In this document: positions 17,589 through 26,139 of the stretch, one piece after another | Position numbering within the stretch: the stretch's first letter is position 1 | Layout of the letters: each line of letters starts with the position of its first letter | Source: Chthonomonas sp. UBA2362 | GTDB taxonomy: Bacteria > Armatimonadota > Fimbriimonadia > Fimbriimonadales > Fimbriimonadaceae | Assembly: GCA_002344135.1 (NCBI GenBank) | Contig: DDTO01000002.1 | Span: 50,794 to 114,793, forward strand | Length of the DNA: 64,000 nucleotides | Direction: 5' to 3' | Made by a program: the position numbers and the translations under genes | The notes under the pieces: generated by a model | The model's input: the letters and a program-made list of their open reading frames with translations, nothing else | Databases searched by the model: none | What the model was told of the DNA's origin: nothing

Positions 17589-18122
17589 ATGTCCCTACCC
17601 GAAGTCCTGCTGCTGAACTCCGACTTCGAGCCGCTGAACGTGTGTAACGCTCGGCGGGCGATGGCGCTGATTCTGCTCGGGAAGGCCGACGTCTTGAGCC
17701 ACAACGGCCACATGATCGGCACCGCCCGAGGGCACCTTCCGACTCCGTCGATCGTCAAGATGCGCTACCACGTGCGTCGGCCGCTGCCACAGCTTCGGCT
17801 CTCTCGCCACTCTATCTTGGCGAGAGACTCCTACACCTGCCAGTACTGCGGCTACCGGGGACGCGACCTCACGATCGACCACGTTGTGCCGCGTTGGATG
17901 GCTGGCCCGCACACCTGGGATAACCTCGTCGCCTGCTGCCGTAAGTGCAACCTGAAAAAGGGCGACAAGACGCCCCAGCAGGCCCGGATGAAACTGCTCA
18001 CCAAGCCTCGGCGGCCGCATTTCATCCCCTACATCTCGCTGCCGGCCTACCTGAAGGCAAAGAACCGGGAGGAATGGCAGATGTACCTCCCGGTTTTCGA
18101 TGCCTTCAAAGACCACTCGTAG
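17589..18122 (+). CDS. HNH endonuclease family protein
   Basis: The 177-residue protein has the common bacterial HNH architecture. The N-terminal part has LLLNSDFEPLNVCNARRAMA. The zinc/HNH core is ARDSYTCQYCG, LTIDHVVPRWMAG, TWDNLVACCRKCNLKKGDKT. Cys pairs CQYC and CRKC bind the structural metal and DHVVPR holds the catalytic His. Members are widespread single-copy genes of unclear role, unlike phage homing HNH enzymes. The ATG at 17589 follows GGGGGGT. Its 3' end overlaps the convergent phytase gene by 17 bases. Confidence 0.88.
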   Translation: MSLPEVLLLNSDFEPLNVCNARRAMALILLGKADVLSHNGHMIGTARGHLPTPSIVKMRYHVRRPLPQLRLSRHSILARDSYTCQYCGYRGRDLTIDHVVPRWMAGPHTWDNLVACCRKCNLKKGDKTPQQARMKLLTKPRRPHFIPYISLPAYLKAKNREEWQMYLPVFDAFKDHS

Positions 18123-19149
18123 GGAGGAGCTTCTCGATCGCTCGCCAGTCGACGATCGCGAAGTTCTTCCCTTTGCTGTTCATTCCCACGAAGATTCCGG
18201 ATGGGAAGCTCGGCCCGAATGCTCGCTGAGTGACCTCGATCCCGTCGGTCTCGTCGAGCCCGGCCTGGAAGGCAAAGGCGGCGATGTGGACGTGGGGCAT
18301 TCCGGGCACGCCCTTTCGCGGGTAGAGAAAGTAAGTCGAGTTGTCGGCGGTCTGGTCGGTGCAGACGATGAAGCCCTCGCCGTTGGGTCCGGCATAGATG
18401 CCGATGCCCTCGTGATCGCCCTTGAAGCCTGTCTGATTGAAAAGGGCGAGTTCTTTGCCGGCGTCGGGAGCATCCGGGTCGGCAAGGTACTTCCGGGTGC
18501 CAACACCCTCGTCCGAAGCATACACGTAGCCGAGTTCGTCGTCGACGGCGATCGACTCGATCTCGTCCTTACCGCTGAACAGCCCGAAGAATCGGACGTG
18601 CTTGGCATCGACTTTGCCGGAAGTGGGATTCCAAGTCAGTTCGTACTGGACGAGGTAGCCCTGTTTTGGGCCGCCCTTGCGGCTGACGACCGTGTAGATC
18701 CGTCCATCGGAGGCCCGGCGATAGAGGCCGATCCCCATGGGTTGGTCGACGCACGACGTTTCGCCGGTCACGTCTTCCAGTTTGCCGCTACCCGAGTCAA
18801 TGCTGAAGATGCGGAGCCGATTCTTCCCGCGCTCGGTCGCCACGAGGATGTCACGCCGTTCCGCACCGCACACCAACCCATACTCGACGTCGATGTTGTT
18901 GGGCTGGGCGACCCCGTCGAACACTTGGACGACCGCGCCGGATGAGTCATAAGCGTAGATCGCACCATCGGCGACTTTGTCGGTGCCGTAAATGCGAGCT
19001 ACCTTTCCATCGGGCGACATCCAAAGGGCCGAGTCGTCGGCGTCACCCTTCACCGCCACCGTAAACAAAGAAGGACTCAGCAGGTGCGGCGAAGGCAGTC
19101 CAGCGGGCTGCCCTGTCGAGGCTGCTAGGAGGATAAGGGTGGTCAGCAT
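18106..19149 (-). CDS. beta-propeller phytase family protein
   Basis: The 347-residue protein has a short signal peptide (MLTTLILLAASTGQPAG) and a beta-propeller phytase fold. Typical segments are VKGDADDSALWMSP, AQPNNIDVEYGL, RGKNRLRIFSID, FGLFSGKDEIESIAVDDELGYVYASDE, KGDHEGIGIYAGP and DETDGIEVTQ. Family enzymes need calcium and release phosphate from phytate outside the cell. It begins 2 bases after the stop of a pseudopilin gene on the same strand, so the two are translationally linked. Its 3' end overlaps the HNH gene. Confidence 0.85.
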   Translation of the reverse strand: MLTTLILLAASTGQPAGLPSPHLLSPSLFTVAVKGDADDSALWMSPDGKVARIYGTDKVADGAIYAYDSSGAVVQVFDGVAQPNNIDVEYGLVCGAERRDILVATERGKNRLRIFSIDSGSGKLEDVTGETSCVDQPMGIGLYRRASDGRIYTVVSRKGGPKQGYLVQYELTWNPTSGKVDAKHVRFFGLFSGKDEIESIAVDDELGYVYASDEGVGTRKYLADPDAPDAGKELALFNQTGFKGDHEGIGIYAGPNGEGFIVCTDQTADNSTYFLYPRKGVPGMPHVHIAAFAFQAGLDETDGIEVTQRAFGPSFPSGIFVGMNSKGKNFAIVDWRAIEKLLPTSGL

Positions 19150-19151
19150 CG

Positions 19152-20105
19152 TCAGTTCACCGGGAGCCCGGTAGCGGGATCGACGATCGGACCGCCACCC
19201 AACGAGTAGGCCGACTTGCCCCACATGAAGTTTCTCGTGTCGAGGGTCTGAAGCGCGTTCTTGAACCGCGCGCTGGTGTCGGCAAAGACGTAGTTGTTGC
19301 CGGAGTCGAAGCGGCCGGGGTGTGTATAGCGGAGCGTATGATCCGGGATCGTGCCGATACCGGCGTCGTTGACTCTGTTGCAGGCGAAGACGGCCAGAGC
19401 CGTGTTGCGCGAGATCGCCTCGAGCGGAAGGTCGGAAGCATTGGTCGGCGTGGAACTGAAACCGTCCGTTCGCTGGCCCCTCTTGGCGACCGCGATCGCC
19501 GGACGATACGTGCGGTACTCGCCTCCGACTACGCGACGCAGACAGTTCTTCGCCTCGCTCAGCGGGGCGAGCAGGATCGTTCCCGATGTGTCTTCGAGCA
19601 GGCTCATCGACACGACGGTGGCGGTATCCGACTGTTGCCGCTTTCGAGGGACCAGCAGCTGGTTGGCCGTATAGGAGATGCGTCCGACTTGCAGCGTGTA
19701 CATTCCGGCGGGATAACCCTGCTGTGCACAGCTGTTCTCCTGAATCGACGGATAGCCGAAGCCTCGGTTGTTCGTCGATGCGTCGTAGCATCCAGGCGCC
19801 CAGCCCTTGATGTTGTCGGCGGGGCTCACGAAGATTTGCTCGCTCTTCATGTACGGGAGGACCATCCAAGACCAGTGGACTTCCTGGGGGGTGGGCTCGA
19901 ATCGGTGGTTGGAGGGAGGATAGACGTCGTCGTTATCGCTTAGATACAGCTGCATCCCGATGCCGATCTGACGGGTATTCGAAAGATCGGCGGCTTTTTT
20001 GGCGGCCATTTTGGCGCGCGCGAACACGGGAAAGAGAATCGCGGCGAGGATCGCGATGATCGCGATCACCACGAGTAGTTCGATAAGGGTAAATGCTCGT
20101 TTCAT
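19152..20105 (-). CDS. pseudopilin-like protein with prepilin N-terminus
   Basis: The 317-residue protein starts MKRAFTLIELLVV, with the prepilin cleavage site and Glu+5. The hydrophobic helix ends in ILFPVFARAKMAAKKAADLS, nearly the same as in the protein at 264-1022. The large C-terminal globular part differs. The ATG at 20105 is chosen because the basic leader starts there and GGAG lies 10 bases upstream. The gene is followed after 2 bases by the phytase gene. This suggests a secretion-linked pair, an inference from spacing only. Confidence 0.84.
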   Translation of the reverse strand: MKRAFTLIELLVVIAIIAILAAILFPVFARAKMAAKKAADLSNTRQIGIGMQLYLSDNDDVYPPSNHRFEPTPQEVHWSWMVLPYMKSEQIFVSPADNIKGWAPGCYDASTNNRGFGYPSIQENSCAQQGYPAGMYTLQVGRISYTANQLLVPRKRQQSDTATVVSMSLLEDTSGTILLAPLSEAKNCLRRVVGGEYRTYRPAIAVAKRGQRTDGFSSTPTNASDLPLEAISRNTALAVFACNRVNDAGIGTIPDHTLRYTHPGRFDSGNNYVFADTSARFKNALQTLDTRNFMWGKSAYSLGGGPIVDPATGLPVN

Positions 20106-20154
20106 GTCTTCGGGCTCCGAGCGGAGTCTGAAAGCCGAATGTTGTCTCCTCATT

Positions 20155-20192
20155 AAGGAAGCAACGCCGGACCACTCTTGGTCCGGCGTTGC
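20155..20192 (-). terminator. rho-independent terminator of the dockerin-like gene
   Basis: On the minus strand a perfect 13-bp stem (20192-20180 with 20173-20161, 6-base loop) is followed by TTCCTTAATG. It lies just after the stop at 20218 and before the pseudopilin-phytase pair. Confidence 0.85.
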
Positions 20193-20217
20193 AGGTGAAC
20201 AGGCTGTCTTCTTACGT

Positions 20218-21321
20218 CTAGTCGTCGCCCATCACGCCGAAGTTGACCGAGAGGATCGCGAAGTCGCCGATGTCGACGCTGTCGTCGCCGTTCAAGTCTG
20301 CATCGGGGTTCCAGTTCCCATCACCGGGCTCAGAGTTGAAGGCGGTCGAGAGCTGGGCGTAGTCGCCAATGGCGACTTCGTTGTCGCCGTCGATGTCGCC
20401 GCTTACGAGGTCGAGAACCAAGCCCGACTGGTTGGTGCCTGTGTTGTAAGGCCCGATGGTCCGCCGCAGCCACGGCGTGCGTTTGACCGAGAGGAAGTAG
20501 CTGCCGGTGGTAGGGGGCAGGTCGGTCGTAGAGAAGTTCCCCATCGAGTCGACGGCCACATTCATCGCCGTGTGGACGATCGTATGCGAAGCGTCTTGGA
20601 AGTCGATATCGATGGAGCCGGGGAAGTTGCCGAAACGATCGGTGAAGTTCACTATGCCCGAAACCGATACCGTGGTTTCCACGACGTCGACCTCCATAAC
20701 GGGCCCGGAGTAGGTGCTGTTGTCGTATCCCGCAAAAGTAGCTGCGACGAAGTTCTCGTTGGGTGAAACGATCATTCGGACGATCGAGCCGTTGTTGAGC
20801 TGGTTGATCAGGTAGGCCTTCGACGCCGGGGACATGGAGTTGACGTCGAGCCAGAACGTCGCGCCGCTACCCGGAGCGACTTCGTACATGATCTGGCCGA
20901 GATTCCACTTCGTATCGAGTTGGGTCCCCAGGCCATCCCACAGGAAGTTCGCGTCGTAGAACAGCGGTGAGCCCGACTGGGCCGCGCTAGTGATCGTATC
21001 GCTCGTGAGCCAGATGTTGCAGACGCCGTCGTACGAAAACGCGGCGTTGGCGGCAACCAGGCGCAAGGTCAATCGGGACACGTCGGTTACGGTGCCGGCT
21101 ATCCCAAGGCTGGCGACGTTGAATTCCGTTACGCCATAGCTGGCGAACGCGCCGTAGTTGTTGCCTTCGATATTGAAGAAGCGCAAGCCGTTCGCGCCCT
21201 GCCGGGGGCCGGCGGGCTGAACGGTGACGTTGTGCGAGGCCTCGGTCGAATAGACTCCTGCAGGGGCAAGGGCGCCCATCATAAAGAGGCCCAGTGAGGC
21301 GAGAATGGTGGTTGTTTTCAC
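20218..21321 (-). CDS. secreted protein with C-terminal dockerin-like calcium repeats
   Basis: The 367-residue protein has a signal peptide (MKTTTILASLGLFMMGALAPAG) and a beta-rich N-terminal domain (VTEFNVASLGIAGTVTDVS). A regulatory-like beta module follows (VSGIVNFTDRFG to SVKRTPWLRRTIG). The two final calcium-loop repeats are GDIDGDNEVAIGDYAQLS and ADLNGDDSVDIGDFAILS. The last two modules are clear paralogues of those in the protein at 5359-6396, including the WLRRTI linker and a GDD C-terminus. It starts with GTG after AGGAGAC and is monocistronic with its own terminator. Confidence 0.76.
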   Translation of the reverse strand: MKTTTILASLGLFMMGALAPAGVYSTEASHNVTVQPAGPRQGANGLRFFNIEGNNYGAFASYGVTEFNVASLGIAGTVTDVSRLTLRLVAANAAFSYDGVCNIWLTSDTITSAAQSGSPLFYDANFLWDGLGTQLDTKWNLGQIMYEVAPGSGATFWLDVNSMSPASKAYLINQLNNGSIVRMIVSPNENFVAATFAGYDNSTYSGPVMEVDVVETTVSVSGIVNFTDRFGNFPGSIDIDFQDASHTIVHTAMNVAVDSMGNFSTTDLPPTTGSYFLSVKRTPWLRRTIGPYNTGTNQSGLVLDLVSGDIDGDNEVAIGDYAQLSTAFNSEPGDGNWNPDADLNGDDSVDIGDFAILSVNFGVMGDD

Positions 21322-21432
21322 TGCGTGTCTCCTGGTCTGGCGGGTGAATTCGGGTGGGTCGAACCACCCACCGACATGACCGACGCTACCGGGTGGAGTT
21401 TAAAGAACGGTTACGGTGGTATCAATTCGCCT

Positions 21433-22281
21433 ATGGAAGAAGACATTTCCAGCGCAGACATCGACGGCCTCTGGGATTACGGGGACCCCGCTGCGAGCGA
21501 GGTACGGTTCCGTGAACTGCTCGCGAGCGTCTCGTCGACCGCGTCCCGTCACGAGATTCGAACGCAGATAGCCCGCTCACTGGGACTGCAGCGACGTTTC
21601 GACGAGGCTCTGCTGGAACTCGAGGCCGTGCCCGACGATTCCGCGACCTTGCGAGTTCGAAAGGCACTTGAGTGGGGGCGGGTGCTCAACAGTTCCGGTC
21701 GGCCCGGCGAGGCGGTTCCGTGGTTCGAAACGGCGCTTCGAGAATCGGAAGGCATTGCCGAGCTCGAATACTATCACGTCGATGCCGCGCACATGCTGGG
21801 CATCGCCGCACCGGCCGAGGATCGCCTCCGGTGGAACTTGCGGGCGATCGATCTGGCGCGGTCGGCTTCCGACGAGCGGGCGCGGGGCTGGCTCGGATCG
21901 CTCCTGAACAACACCGGCTGGTCCCTCCACGACCTAGGCCGATTCGAAGAGGCGCATGCTCTGTTCGTCGAGGCCCTGGAGTACCGCCGGATCCACGGCT
22001 CCCCGACGACGGTTCGGATCGCCCATTGGTGCGTGGGTCGGTCGCTGCGTTCGCTGGGACGTCTCGACGAAGCCTTGGCCATCCAGTCGGGGCTTGTCAG
22101 TGCGGGTAACGACGACGAAGGGTACGCCCACGAGGAGATGGGCGAACTCTTGCTCCAGATGGAGCGCGGCGACGAAGCAAAGCCGTACTTCGAGGTCGCC
22201 CATGAACGGCTGTCGAAGGACCCTTGGCTCAGCGCGAACGAACCCCAGCGAATCGAGCGACTAGCGACCCTGAGCCGTTAG
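21433..22281 (+). CDS. tetratricopeptide repeat protein
   Basis: The 282-residue cytoplasmic protein contains about five TPR-like helical pairs. Examples are RSLGLQRRFDEALLELEAV, RVLNSSGRPGEAVPWFETAL, NNTGWSLHDLGRFEEAHALF, SLRSLGRLDEALAIQSGL and EMGELLLQMERGDEAKPYF. Its N-terminus GLWDYGDPAASEVRFRELL matches a family of stand-alone bacterial TPR proteins. The ATG at 21433 fits that family start; an in-frame ATG at 21376 would add 19 unconserved residues. No signal peptide. Partner unknown. Its 3' end overlaps the convergent ABC gene by 21 bases. Confidence 0.7.
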   Translation: MEEDISSADIDGLWDYGDPAASEVRFRELLASVSSTASRHEIRTQIARSLGLQRRFDEALLELEAVPDDSATLRVRKALEWGRVLNSSGRPGEAVPWFETALRESEGIAELEYYHVDAAHMLGIAAPAEDRLRWNLRAIDLARSASDERARGWLGSLLNNTGWSLHDLGRFEEAHALFVEALEYRRIHGSPTTVRIAHWCVGRSLRSLGRLDEALAIQSGLVSAGNDDEGYAHEEMGELLLQMERGDEAKPYFEVAHERLSKDPWLSANEPQRIERLATLSR

Positions 22282-23226
22282 CGCCCCTTCCGGAACCAGC
22301 CAGCAGGCTGCGGAATGCGCTTCGTCGATCGCGATCAGCGGGGGCTCGTCGACGCAGCGCTCGAAACGACGGGCACACCGAGGAGCGAAGGCGCACCCCG
22401 CCGGGAGGCGCGCCAGATTCGGTGGCTGACCGCCGATGGCTTCGAGGCGAGTTTTTGCCGGGTTCGGCAAGGCGTTGAGCAGGGCGACGGTGTAGGGATG
22501 TTCGGGCGTGCTTAGGACTTGCTCTGCAGACCCGGTCTCGACGACGCGGCCGGCGTAATAGACCGCGATGCGCGAGGAGAGGGCGGCGATGACTCCTATG
22601 TCGTGCGAGATCAGCATGACGGCAGTCCCTACTTCTTGTTGCAGTTCGCGAATCAGACGGAGGATCTGGGCTTGCAGCGTAACGTCGAGGGCCGTCGTCG
22701 GCTCGTCGGCGATCAGCACCTTCGGGCGGCAGGCGAAAGCAATGGCGATGACGACGCGCTGGCGTTGCCCGCCGCTCATCTGGTGGGGATACTTCCGGGC
22801 CGACGCCTCGGGAGCCGGGACGCCGACCTTCTCGAGCATCTCGACCGCCTTTTTCCATGCGCTGGCTCGGTTCATTCCCAGGTGCAGCCACAAGACTTCG
22901 GCAATCTGGTCGCCCACACGCATCATCGGATTGAGCGCGGTAAACGGATCCTGCATGACCATCGCGATCTCTTGCCCGCGAATGTCGAGCCAATCCCGCG
23001 GGCGAATATCGACGAGGTTACGGTTCTCGAGAACGATCTCGCCACGGCTCACCCGCCCGGGCAGCGGGATCATCCCCATGATCGCCAGACCCGTCATCGA
23101 CTTACCGCAGCCAGACTCGCCGACCACCCCGAGCGTCTTGCCACGCTCCAGCGAGAGACTCACCCCTCGAAGGATGCGCGTCGTGCCGAACGAAACCTCG
23201 AGGTCCTTCAGTTCCAGGACCGGCAT
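22261..23226 (-). CDS. oligopeptide/dipeptide-type ABC transporter ATP-binding protein
   Basis: The 321-residue ATPase has Walker A GESGCGKS, Q-loop VMQDPFTALNP, signature MSGGQRQRV, Walker B VLIADEPTTALD and H-loop ISHDIG. A C-terminal oligopeptide-transporter extension with ordered cysteines (AGCAFAPRCARRFERC) follows. This is the DppD/OppD type. No permease, solute-binding protein or second ATPase is in the window, so its partners must be encoded elsewhere. The ATG at 23226 is the one where the conserved N-terminus VLELKDLEVSFG begins. Confidence 0.9.
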   Translation of the reverse strand: MPVLELKDLEVSFGTTRILRGVSLSLERGKTLGVVGESGCGKSMTGLAIMGMIPLPGRVSRGEIVLENRNLVDIRPRDWLDIRGQEIAMVMQDPFTALNPMMRVGDQIAEVLWLHLGMNRASAWKKAVEMLEKVGVPAPEASARKYPHQMSGGQRQRVVIAIAFACRPKVLIADEPTTALDVTLQAQILRLIRELQQEVGTAVMLISHDIGVIAALSSRIAVYYAGRVVETGSAEQVLSTPEHPYTVALLNALPNPAKTRLEAIGGQPPNLARLPAGCAFAPRCARRFERCVDEPPLIAIDEAHSAACWLVPEGALTAQGR

Positions 23227-23285
23227 GCCCCGGATTGTAGCCCGCCGATGGTTCCTGCGGCGGGAGAGCGCTCCACCGGGGCAGC

Positions 23286-25991
23286 CTACTTCTGGAAGGT
23301 CCACCCCGCGAAATCGACCGAGGCGGTCGGGATCGGCTTCGACATCACGAGCGGCAGGAACACGATCCGTGCCCTGATCTCGCGGGTAAGAGGATTCACG
23401 AACCGCGAGGCGCTGCCCGTCGGGTCGATGTCGATCGTCGCGTCGGTCTCGGTGACCGCGCGCGTGTCCACTGTCTCGTAGGCGCCCGAGTCGTAGTTCC
23501 AGAGCCTAACCGCCTGGTTTTGGCCGGCAGTGGCTTGGGACTCGACGGTCAGCCGGATCGAGAGCGGATTCGTGTACGGTGCGGTAGACGTAACCTCGAC
23601 GTGGAGAGATTGTGGGCCTCCCTTCTGGAAGAGGCCGATCACTCTGAGGCGAGCGTTGTCGGAGGCGAGGAGGCTGGCGAGGTTGCCGCCACCGTTCAGA
23701 CCGCCGATGCTCAGCGCGGACGGCTGGACCTGGGTCGCGGTCGGTGTCACATTCACGATGTAGAGGCCGCGCCCGTGGGTCACGTTGATGAGTTCATCCG
23801 AGTCCTTCCAGACCAGCTCATCGATCGGACATGTGTCCGGTCCGTCGGTGACCGCCCCCCACGACTGACCGGAATCGTGGGAGATGAAGAGACCGATATC
23901 GGTGCCGGCAAAAATGCGGTTCGGCCGCAGCGGGTCCATCGCTAAAGCGCCGACCGGTGCGGTGGGAATGCGTCGACTGGGCATGCCCGTGGCCTGTGAC
24001 CACGTCGTTCCTCCGTCGAGAGTGAGCCAGATGTTATCGTCGTCCCAGCCCAGGAAGGCGACGAAGACCCGCTGATGATCGGCGGGATCGATGACGATCT
24101 TTGCGACCCAGCGTCCGGGCCCGCCACCGGGAATGTTCGTATCGACCCGGGTCCAGGTCGGGCTCCCAGCGGTGCCATTGGTCGTCTTGAAGATCTTGCC
24201 GTTGTTGTGCCCGACCCAAATGAGGTTCGAGTTTCCTTGTGCGACGGTGACCGTGCTGTGGTGGCGTCGGTCGTAGACGTTCATGTGGGAGGTGTTCTTC
24301 TTCCATTCCTCCGGAGGATCGTCGGTGGTCGGGGTCTTGATAATCGTCCACGCGGGCGTGCCCTTGACGTTCGAGTTCCGCCACAGGTTGAGTCCGCAGG
24401 CAAGCATCGTGTTGGGGTTGTTCGGATCGAGGATGTAATGGGGGATGAAGTTGCAGGTCGCGGTGCTTCCGGCGTCGGTCAGCCCGCTCGTGATGCTGGA
24501 AAACGAGCCGCCGTTGTTCGAACTTCGACGGATGCCCAAGACTTGGCTCGAGCCATACAGGAAGTTGGCGTCGGTCGAATCAGCCGCAGCGAACCCACCA
24601 TCGCCGCCGATGGCCTGGACTTGCCAGTTGACCGAGCCGCTGTAGATATTCGTGTAGTTGTCTTGCGCGCCACCGATGATCTTTCCGCTCGGGGAGTAGG
24701 CCGCACCATAAAACTGAGTGATGCCCAAGCCGTTGTTCATGTGGCCGCCGCTGCCGGTGGTCGCATCGTTCGTAAAGCCGACACCGCCGTCGCCCGCGAA
24801 GAAGAGCCGCCGATTCGTACCGCCGTTGTAGCCCGGGTGGTGGATGATGTCGTGGTGGTCGGCGTGAATGTTCGGAAACGCGTTCGTCCGAGTGTTTCCG
24901 CCGTCGGTGCTTCGAAAGAGGTTTACGGCCCCGTACACGAGGAAGTTCGAGTTCGTGGGGTCGACCCAAAGGGCGATGTTGTAGGCCTCGTAAGTGGGGA
25001 TCGACGGCGCGGAACGAAGGGTCCACGTTTGCCCGCTATTCGTCGATCGATAGATCGATGCGGTCTGATTCATGGCCGAAACCAGAGCGTAACAGGTGCT
25101 TGCCGTGTTTGCCGCCCACTTGACTTCGGCACGGTGGACGTTCGACATCCCCGTCGAGTTCGAGAACGTCAGGCCCGCATTGCTCGAGTAAACGACTCCC
25201 GGGTTGTCGTGGACGCCCGCGACGACCTGACTCGCGTTGTTCGGGTTGAAGTCGATGTCGTAGGCATGGCCAGTCCAGACTTGGGTCCAATTGTCGCCGC
25301 CGTTCGTGCTGCGCCAGATGCCGGAGTTTGTCGCTGCGAGCATCACCGAAGGATTGCCTGGTTGGAAATCGATCCGATTGACGAAGTACCAGTCGGGAGT
25401 GTTCGTGGTCGGAATCTGGTTCCAAGTCACCCCGGCATCGGTCGTCTTGAAGATGCCCGCGCCGCGGATGGCCGCCGTGTTTTGGCTGCCTTCGACGCTT
25501 TCGAAGAACCCCTCACCGGTTCCGGCATAAATCACATTGGCGTTCGTGGGGTGCATCACGAGGCTGCATACGCCGATCGCGGGCATGAACCCGTCCAGGG
25601 GGAACCAGTTCGCGCCGCCGTCGGTCGTCTTCCAGACTCCGCCGGCCATCGCACCGGTATACATCGTGTTCGGGTTGTTCGGATCGATGACGACGGAGCG
25701 AATTCGGCCGCCGATGTTCGCCGGCCCGAGCCAGGTCCAGGGGGAGAAGTCGGTCGAACCGCGCTCCTCGCCGGCCAAGAGGGCCCCCCGCTGGGCGAGT
25801 GCCCTGGTCAGCGCGCCTTCGGGAACCGTCCCATCCTTGCTCAGGCGCGACTGCCAGCGCTGCCGGATGGCGAGCACCGCCGTCGGCACCTCCTCCGACC
25901 GAAACCCGGGATTCGCTTCCTCGACCGACCGAATGCCGATCACGAAGCAGGACACCGAAACCAGAACCAAACCAAACGCGAGGGTCTTCAT
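23286..25991 (-). CDS. large secreted Asp-box (BNR/VPS10-like) beta-propeller protein
   Basis: The 901-residue protein has a signal peptide (MKTLAFGLVLVSVSCFVIG) and a long propeller region with repeated Asp-box motifs. Examples are VWKTTDGGANW, IFKTTDAGVTW, IWRSTNGGDNW, IYRSTNSGQTW, LFRSTDGGNT and LFISHDSGQSW. Each blade also carries an NPNNPNTMYTG-like turn. The architecture resembles the sortilin/VPS10 and exo-sialidase-like propellers of environmental bacteria. No catalytic site can be named. The start follows GGAGGCGATAGG. The 148 bases upstream hold only its leader. Confidence 0.8.
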   Translation of the reverse strand: MKTLAFGLVLVSVSCFVIGIRSVEEANPGFRSEEVPTAVLAIRQRWQSRLSKDGTVPEGALTRALAQRGALLAGEERGSTDFSPWTWLGPANIGGRIRSVVIDPNNPNTMYTGAMAGGVWKTTDGGANWFPLDGFMPAIGVCSLVMHPTNANVIYAGTGEGFFESVEGSQNTAAIRGAGIFKTTDAGVTWNQIPTTNTPDWYFVNRIDFQPGNPSVMLAATNSGIWRSTNGGDNWTQVWTGHAYDIDFNPNNASQVVAGVHDNPGVVYSSNAGLTFSNSTGMSNVHRAEVKWAANTASTCYALVSAMNQTASIYRSTNSGQTWTLRSAPSIPTYEAYNIALWVDPTNSNFLVYGAVNLFRSTDGGNTRTNAFPNIHADHHDIIHHPGYNGGTNRRLFFAGDGGVGFTNDATTGSGGHMNNGLGITQFYGAAYSPSGKIIGGAQDNYTNIYSGSVNWQVQAIGGDGGFAAADSTDANFLYGSSQVLGIRRSSNNGGSFSSITSGLTDAGSTATCNFIPHYILDPNNPNTMLACGLNLWRNSNVKGTPAWTIIKTPTTDDPPEEWKKNTSHMNVYDRRHHSTVTVAQGNSNLIWVGHNNGKIFKTTNGTAGSPTWTRVDTNIPGGGPGRWVAKIVIDPADHQRVFVAFLGWDDDNIWLTLDGGTTWSQATGMPSRRIPTAPVGALAMDPLRPNRIFAGTDIGLFISHDSGQSWGAVTDGPDTCPIDELVWKDSDELINVTHGRGLYIVNVTPTATQVQPSALSIGGLNGGGNLASLLASDNARLRVIGLFQKGGPQSLHVEVTSTAPYTNPLSIRLTVESQATAGQNQAVRLWNYDSGAYETVDTRAVTETDATIDIDPTGSASRFVNPLTREIRARIVFLPLVMSKPIPTASVDFAGWTFQK

Positions 25992-26139
25992 TACCTATCG
26001 CCTCCAACAAACCAAATGAAATCGGGCACGCGGCCCCCTATGCGTATTAGTTAAGCACAAAGTGGCGCGAGTTCCGAATCTCTGCGATGGGTGCCTCCGC
26101 ATAACTTGCGCCGGGGGCACGATCCATCATGCGGATAGA

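Noticed and set aside
17400..18122. HNH gene with leader as an IscB/OMEGA-type RNA-guided system
   Set aside because: The protein is a short stand-alone HNH enzyme without RuvC or bridge-helix parts, and the leader is too small for an omega RNA.
24075..26054. Long plus-strand open frame opposite the Asp-box protein gene
   Set aside because: Its residues mirror the repeats of the real gene and show no domain or ribosome site.
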